Origin: Bacteroidota bacterium
GTDB lineage: Bacteria; Bacteroidota; Bacteroidia; Chitinophagales; Chitinophagaceae
Assembly (NCBI GenBank): GCA_023440945.1
Contig: JAEZRL010000499.1
Location: 1 to 5,894, forward strand
Direction of reading: 5' to 3'
DNA length: 5,894 nt
Position numbers and translations under genes: made by a program. The notes under the pieces were generated by a model. That model saw only the letters and a list, made by a program, of their open reading frames with translations, had not been told where the DNA came from and searched no databases. This document shows positions 5,109 to 5,894 of the stretch, piece after piece (within the stretch, counting starts at the first letter, position 1; each line of letters begins with the position of its first letter).

Positions 5109-5894
5109 TTATGGTTGTTTTAATTGTAATATCATGCTGCCATTGCCTGAAGATACCTGTGGCAGTTTTCCATCCCACTTCAATACTTTCTGATACTCTA
5201 CATATTCCTGTGTTAATGCATTTTGTTTTTCACGAATAGCGCGTGCTTCGCTCAACGCACCAATTACAAGAACAGCACTGTCCCGTCTTGCTTCAATAAT
5301 ATCATTTTCTGCTTTGGCACGTATAGCTTTCTGCTCGTTTTCTATACGCAGTGCCTGTTGTATAGCATCTGCTTTTGCCGCAATGGTAGCTGCTAATTTT
5401 TCATCCGGTTGTAAGCCAGAGGTAAAAGTGGAAACAGTGAAAAACGGTGCTAGCTTTTTATTTAATCCGGTTACAATGGCGGCATCATAAAGTGATAAAT
5501 TATTCAATATACTATCGACGGTGAAAGTGTTTGTTACTTCACGGATGGTAACAGAAACTGCATTTTTTAAATAACCTTCTTCCAATTGATTAAGTGGCAG
5601 GCGGAAGGTTTGAAACATTTCTCCCACTTCACCTGGATTTAGATTATAGTTGAAGGACGGATGAACAGTAAAGATGGTTCCTCCTTTGGATGGAACTACA
5701 AATGGCTCATATTCTTTGTGCTGTTGATAAGTTGGAAATTCATAAATGCGGCTAATAAAACGACTGTAAAAAACCCAGCCTGTTACATATTCTGTTTTGG
5801 AAACACCTCTTTCACCACCTGCGTTATTTACTTTAATGCCAACGTTTCCGGCATCAATACGTTCGCAGCCGATAAAAGAAAAGAAAAAGATAAT
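5109..5894 (-). CDS. SPFH/Band 7 (prohibitin-like) lipoprotein, 5'-truncated by the window edge
   Basis: The frame is open from 5894 to the TAA at 5111-5109, giving 261 visible residues; any annotation starting at GTG 5627 would be far too short. The visible N-terminus is hydrophobic (IIFFFSFIGC) and ends in a lipobox-like FIGC with Cys at visible residue 10. Only a few signal-peptide residues are therefore missing, and the mature protein should be lipid-anchored. The SPFH opening IDAGNVGIKVNNAGGERG (13-30) resembles the prohibitin GxVGVxxxxG pattern. The core follows, with DEKLAATIAAKADAIQQAL (164-182) entering a long Ala/Glu/Lys/Arg-rich helix (about 165-237) typical of the SPFH coiled-coil. 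The C-terminus YQKVLKWDGKLPQVSSGNG (234-252) is the usual Bacteroidota prohibitin ending. SPFH proteins oligomerise into membrane scaffolds; the partner here is unknown. The leftward terminator lies about 110 bases downstream. Confidence 0.9.
   Translation of the reverse strand: MIFFFSFIGCERIDAGNVGIKVNNAGGERGVSKTEYVTGWVFYSRFISRIYEFPTYQQHKEYEPFVVPSKGGTIFTVHPSFNYNLNPGEVGEMFQTFRLPLNQLEEGYLKNAVSVTIREVTNTFTVDSILNNLSLYDAAIVTGLNKKLAPFFTVSTFTSGLQPDEKLAATIAAKADAIQQALRIENEQKAIRAKAENDIIEARRDSAVLVIGALSEARAIREKQNALTQEYVEYQKVLKWDGKLPQVSSGNGSMILQLKQP

Overview
The window looks like ordinary chromosomal DNA from a member of the Bacteroidota, probably the Chitinophagaceae or a close relative. Three things point there. 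The DNA is AT-rich, with A-rich rather than strong Shine-Dalgarno leaders. There are TAnnTTTG-type promoter boxes. The proteins belong to types typical of that phylum: a DUF72 protein with an N-terminal lead-in, a PabB-PabC fusion, and an SPFH/prohibitin-like lipoprotein. The placement is inferred from protein style and was not tested by a search.

Left part (1-1163). The 3' three quarters of metF (5,10-methylenetetrahydrofolate reductase) enters from the left edge. A 172-base spacer follows, carrying a repeat-like tract and then a very good match to a sigma-54 (-24/-12) promoter. The promoter sits directly in front of a 62-aa CsbD-family stress protein gene. Two hairpins follow that gene; the second ends in seven T and is a credible intrinsic terminator.

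Middle (1164-4162). A complete DUF72 (YecE-like) gene on the + strand converges, 7 bases stop to stop, on a complete minus-strand gene. That gene encodes aminodeoxychorismate synthase component I fused to a class IV (PabC-type) lyase domain, the para-aminobenzoate branch of folate synthesis. metF and pabBC are thus both folate-related but are not in one operon. The region upstream of pabBC holds a -33/-7 promoter bracketed by an 8-bp inverted repeat.

Right part (4163-5894). Two short + strand membrane-protein genes sit 9 bases apart as a likely operon. The first encodes a 111-aa four-helix protein that is visibly an internal duplication of a two-helix unit. The second encodes a DUF2231 protein with the HPxHPxxxHFP signature. 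They converge on a minus-strand SPFH/prohibitin-like gene that runs off the right edge within its lipoprotein signal peptide. Between them lie an intrinsic terminator reading leftward and about 95 bases that look like the frameshifted remains of a small glycine-rich coding sequence.

I see no mobile element, CRISPR array, rRNA or tRNA gene, and no convincing evidence of a new multi-gene system. The best leads are the sigma-54-type promoter on csbD, the duplicated membrane protein next to DUF2231, and the coding-like remnant after the SPFH gene.
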